From Thermococcus sp. (GTDB taxonomy: Archaea > Methanobacteriota_B > Thermococci > Thermococcales > Thermococcaceae), in NCBI GenBank assembly GCA_021160985.1, contig JAGHBN010000131.1:1-14525 (forward strand): a DNA stretch of 14,525 nucleotides, read 5' to 3'. Both the position numbers and the translations under genes were made by a program. Of the stretch, positions 12,827-14,525 are shown piece after piece. Numbering within the stretch: the first letter of the stretch is position 1; every line of letters begins with the position of its first letter. The notes beneath the pieces are model-generated. The model did not search any database, was not told the DNA's origin, and saw only the letters and a list, made by a program, of their open reading frames with translations.

Positions 12827-13420
12827 ATGAGGATGGCGGAAATGGTGGGAGAGCTTAAAAAGATCGAGACGAGGGCGGAGAAAGAGTACAAGGATGTGCT
12901 GAAGAAGCTCAAGGATGCGGAGTACGCAGACCTGAGGGTTCTTCTCCTGAGGATGGCCGTTGATACGATACTGCACAGAAGGATGTTGGAGGGTCTAGAA
13001 AAAGCGTACAGGGATGCCCTGGAGCTCATTAAGGAGTTTGGCTACAACGAGGAAGTCCCGATTCCAGAGGACGCGCCCAGGTTACAGGTTTCCCAGGACA
13101 TTGTCTTGATTCCGGGAATGCCCGCCATGGTAATTGCCCCCTACGGCCTGCTTGGTTCGAGGATACCTCCAGAAGATGCCCTGAGGGAACTCCTGAAGAG
13201 CATCTCGGAAGACGTTGTGATACCGAAGGAGACGCTCGAAGAGCTTGAGAAGTTCCTGCGTGAGTTTATGGAGCTTTCTAAGAGCATGAAGGAAAACTAT
13301 GAAAAACTGGAGCGGAAAGCCATCCATCCGATCCTCAGGGCATTTGCAAGAGAGGCTGCGAGGAACGAGGAGCAGCATGAGGTACTGCTCCAGAGACTCA
13401 TCGAAAAATATGAGGAGTAA
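12827..13420 (+). CDS. Uncharacterised all-helical protein, possible degenerate ferritin-like fold
   Basis: I do not recognise this gene. From ATG 12827 it encodes 197 residues without signal peptide or membrane segment. Predicted long helices lie at about 4-28, 31-65, 130-157 and 161-197, separated by a less regular, Pro/Ile-rich middle (about 70-115). The second helix has RMAVDTILHRRML with His50. The last has EAARNEEQHEVLL, where Glu181 and His184 form an ExxH pair as in ferritin/rubrerythrin diiron proteins. The second-helix ExxH is incomplete (Asp46 and Thr47 before His50), so metal binding is uncertain. Upstream frame-opening codons (TTG 12809, ATG 12821) are less likely, because GGTGAT at 12817-12822 is well spaced for 12827. 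The stop abuts the convergent winged-helix gene with no spare base. Confidence 0.72.
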   Translation: MRMAEMVGELKKIETRAEKEYKDVLKKLKDAEYADLRVLLLRMAVDTILHRRMLEGLEKAYRDALELIKEFGYNEEVPIPEDAPRLQVSQDIVLIPGMPAMVIAPYGLLGSRIPPEDALRELLKSISEDVVIPKETLEELEKFLREFMELSKSMKENYEKLERKAIHPILRAFAREAARNEEQHEVLLQRLIEKYEE

Positions 13421-13600
13421 TCACTCGGCAGGGGCGTAGTAGCACCTCTTGGGTGATGTGATCTTACCTTCTTTTTTCAGAATTTTGATGGCCTTGTCGA
13501 CCTCTTTTTTGTCCAGGCCGGCAAGTTCGGCTATTTCTTTGCTCTTGAGGGGTTTTCCAGCCTCCTTCAAAACCTTGAACACGAGCTCAACTTCGCTCAT
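13421..13600 (-). CDS. Small winged-helix DNA-binding protein
   Basis: The 59-residue basic protein (from MSEVELVFKVLKEAGKPLKS) has the pattern of one winged helix-turn-helix domain. The order is an N-terminal helix; KSKEIAELAGL as helix 2; DKKEVDKAIKILKKEGK as the recognition helix leading into the wing; and a final SPKRCYYAP strand. It is probably a transcriptional regulator acting as a dimer; no ligand domain is present. The overall pattern also recalls Z-alpha-type winged helices, but their diagnostic aromatic and proline contacts are not clearly present. The frame can open from a GTG at 13609. The ATG at 13600 is preferred, with GGTGA five bases upstream. A 26-base palindrome covers its predicted transcription start, suggesting autoregulation. 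Confidence 0.8.
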   Translation of the reverse strand: MSEVELVFKVLKEAGKPLKSKEIAELAGLDKKEVDKAIKILKKEGKITSPKRCYYAPAE

Positions 13601-13610
13601 CCTCCTCACC

Positions 13611-13636
13611 TTTAGGATTTGTTAACAAAACCTAAA
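13611..13636. promoter_or_regulatory. 26-bp palindrome, probable operator of the winged-helix gene
   Basis: The half-sites TTTAGG-A-TTTGTT and AACAAA-A-CCTAAA are reverse complements except for one symmetric pair, so 24 of 26 bases fit a perfect dyad centred at 13623/13624. It lies between the TATA box and the ribosome binding site of the winged-helix gene and is centred on the expected transcription start. A bound dimer there would block initiation. Confidence 0.75.
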
Positions 13637-13643
13637 ACGTTTG

Positions 13644-13652
13644 AATTTAAAA
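13644..13652 (-). promoter_or_regulatory. Putative TATA box of the winged-helix gene
   Basis: On the minus strand TTTTAAATT lies just past the LysO stop and about 45-50 bases before the ATG. This puts the transcription start near 13622, in the middle of the palindrome. Confidence 0.6.
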
Positions 13653-13661
13653 GAATATCGG

Positions 13662-14243
13662 TCATAATTGGAGTATAAACGGTACTATGAACGGCACCAC
13701 TGCGGTAAGCACGAAGCCGTGAACAAAGGCCACCAGTGCGACTTCGCTGCCCCCAAACTTTGTAATTACTGGTAACGTCGTATCCATTGTTGTGGCGCCT
13801 CCCATGGAAACCGCCAGATCTTTTGGAATCCGCTTGGTAACCACGGGGTACAGAAGCACCGTGAATATTTCCCTCGTCAGGTTGGCCAGGAAGCCGAGGG
13901 TGCCGTAGACGGCTGAATACTGGGCTATGATTGGTCCGGTGATACTGTACCATCCGCAGCCGGCCGCTACCGCAAGCCCCCACCTTGGCTCCATCCTAAG
14001 GAGGAGGGAAGCGAGCAAACCTCCAACGAGCGAACCTATAAGGGTGCTGAAGGGCAGTTTTATGGCCAGTTTTCCAATCTTTTTAATTTCCCCTAATCGA
14101 AAGTTCTGACCGATATCGATTCCAATTATCAGTATCAGCAGGTAGAGCATTATTTCATAGAGGTTGCCAAACTCCGGGGAGTAGAAGTGCCCGACGATTA
14201 TTCCAAGGACCAGCGACGCCAGAACGTAGGCGAGGAACCTCAT
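13662..14243 (-). CDS. LysO-family (DUF340) exporter, C-terminal half
   Basis: This 193-residue membrane protein matches the C-terminal part of LysO/YbjE, the lysine exporter of Escherichia coli. Signatures are GCGWYSITGP at 95-104, FLANLTREI at 118-126, GATTMDTTLPVI at 149-160, and FVHGFVLTAVVPFIVPF at 173-189. I count about six membrane segments. Single-chain LysO has roughly 300 residues; here the first part is the separate gene directly upstream, and the two overlap by four bases (ATGA), so they probably assemble as one transporter. Split LysO genes occur in other prokaryotes, so this is not a recent frameshift. Lysine as substrate is inferred from the family; other cationic compounds are possible. 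Confidence 0.88.
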   Translation of the reverse strand: MRFLAYVLASLVLGIIVGHFYSPEFGNLYEIMLYLLILIIGIDIGQNFRLGEIKKIGKLAIKLPFSTLIGSLVGGLLASLLLRMEPRWGLAVAAGCGWYSITGPIIAQYSAVYGTLGFLANLTREIFTVLLYPVVTKRIPKDLAVSMGGATTMDTTLPVITKFGGSEVALVAFVHGFVLTAVVPFIVPFILQL

Positions 14244-14488
14244 TTTTCCTTCCCTCCCAGAAGAATTGCGGCTCCCACGCTCCCCAATATCGTGAAGGCT
14301 GCAAAAACTATGGACGACCCTAGGAGCCAGAGGGCATCTATTTTGACCTTCCCTGCTTCAACTCCCATAAAGAATATCAGGAGCAGAAGCGCGACGCTCA
14401 TCGGGAGGTCAGCGTTCACCTTGCGTCCTTTCTGGCGGAGAAGGTAGCCTATGAGAAGACCTGCAATCAGTGGGATGAAGATCTTCAT
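14240..14488 (-). CDS. LysO-family (DUF340) exporter, N-terminal half
   Basis: The 82-residue protein begins MKIFIPLIAGLLIGYLLRQK and has three hydrophobic segments, at about 3-17, 28-45 and 53-77, with an FMGVEAG motif after the second. This is the usual N-terminal portion of LysO. The stop overlaps the start of the C-terminal-half gene by four bases. A GGGAGGT ribosome binding site lies about nine bases before the ATG on the minus strand. An AT-rich stretch at 14510-14520 may belong to its promoter but is cut close to the window edge. Confidence 0.82.
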   Translation of the reverse strand: MKIFIPLIAGLLIGYLLRQKGRKVNADLPMSVALLLLIFFMGVEAGKVKIDALWLLGSSIVFAAFTILGSVGAAILLGGKEK

Positions 14489-14525
14489 GCGAAGACCTCC
14501 CTTAGAGGGTTAATAAATTTGTCGA

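Noticed and set aside
14496..14520. Promoter of the LysO pair: AT-rich 14510-14520
   Set aside because: A TATA box here would place the transcription start at the ATG, excluding the ribosome binding site. The true promoter may lie past the window edge, so no feature was called.
1..14525. CRISPR arrays, insertion sequences, attachment sites, toxin-antitoxin or defence systems
   Set aside because: I looked for regularly spaced repeats, transposase or nuclease motifs and paired small genes, and found none. Every stretch above about 160 bases is coding.

Overview
The window looks like the chromosome of a hyperthermophilic archaeon of the Thermococcales, most likely a moderately GC-rich Thermococcus. 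The signs are an ADP-dependent glucokinase, a cupin-type phosphoglucose isomerase, archaeal L44e, S27e, aIF2-alpha and Nop10, TATA-box promoters, GGTGAT/GGAGGTGA-type ribosome binding sites, and copies of the Thermococcales glycolytic motif (TGM, TATCAC-N5-GTGATA). I see no insertion sequence, CRISPR array, tRNA or rRNA.

Layout. Positions 1-2194 (+) hold the 3' part of a tRNase Z gene, a TraB-family gene overlapping it, a 59-aa single KH-domain gene, and a site-2-protease-like M50 membrane peptidase overlapping that. Positions 2192-9059 (+) are the metabolic core: pgi, ADP-glucokinase, mannosyl-3-phosphoglycerate synthase, mannosyl-3-phosphoglycerate phosphatase, bifunctional mannose-1-phosphate guanylyltransferase/mannose-6-phosphate isomerase, and phosphomannomutase/phosphoglucomutase. 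These six proteins cover every step from glucose to the compatible solute mannosylglycerate, apart from supply of 3-phosphoglycerate. Positions 9123-10249 (+) encode two halves of a COG0701-type permease as overlapping genes. Positions 10259-12650 (-) are the classic archaeal cluster rpl44e, rps27e, aif2a, nop10 and a PAC2 proteasome-assembly-chaperone gene. Positions 12827-13420 (+) encode an unrecognised helical protein with a degenerate ferritin-like pattern. It is convergent, with no gap, with a 59-aa winged-helix regulator (-). A LysO-type exporter split into two overlapping genes (-) fills 13662-14488.

Regulation. TGM copies lie before pgi, before the ADP-glucokinase and before the phosphomannomutase. 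At pgi the motif is upstream of the TATA box; at the other two it lies between the TATA box and the start codon, overlapping the expected transcription start. In the TrmBL1/Tgr model this predicts activation in the first case and repression in the other two when sugar is absent. The mannosylglycerate genes proper have a separate promoter without a good TGM. The winged-helix gene carries a 26-bp near-perfect palindrome over its predicted transcription start, a likely autoregulatory operator.

Most of the window is recognisable housekeeping and solute metabolism. The least explained items are the ferritin-like ORF with its winged-helix neighbour and palindrome, the split permease, and the long GC-rich leader of the rpl44e operon.
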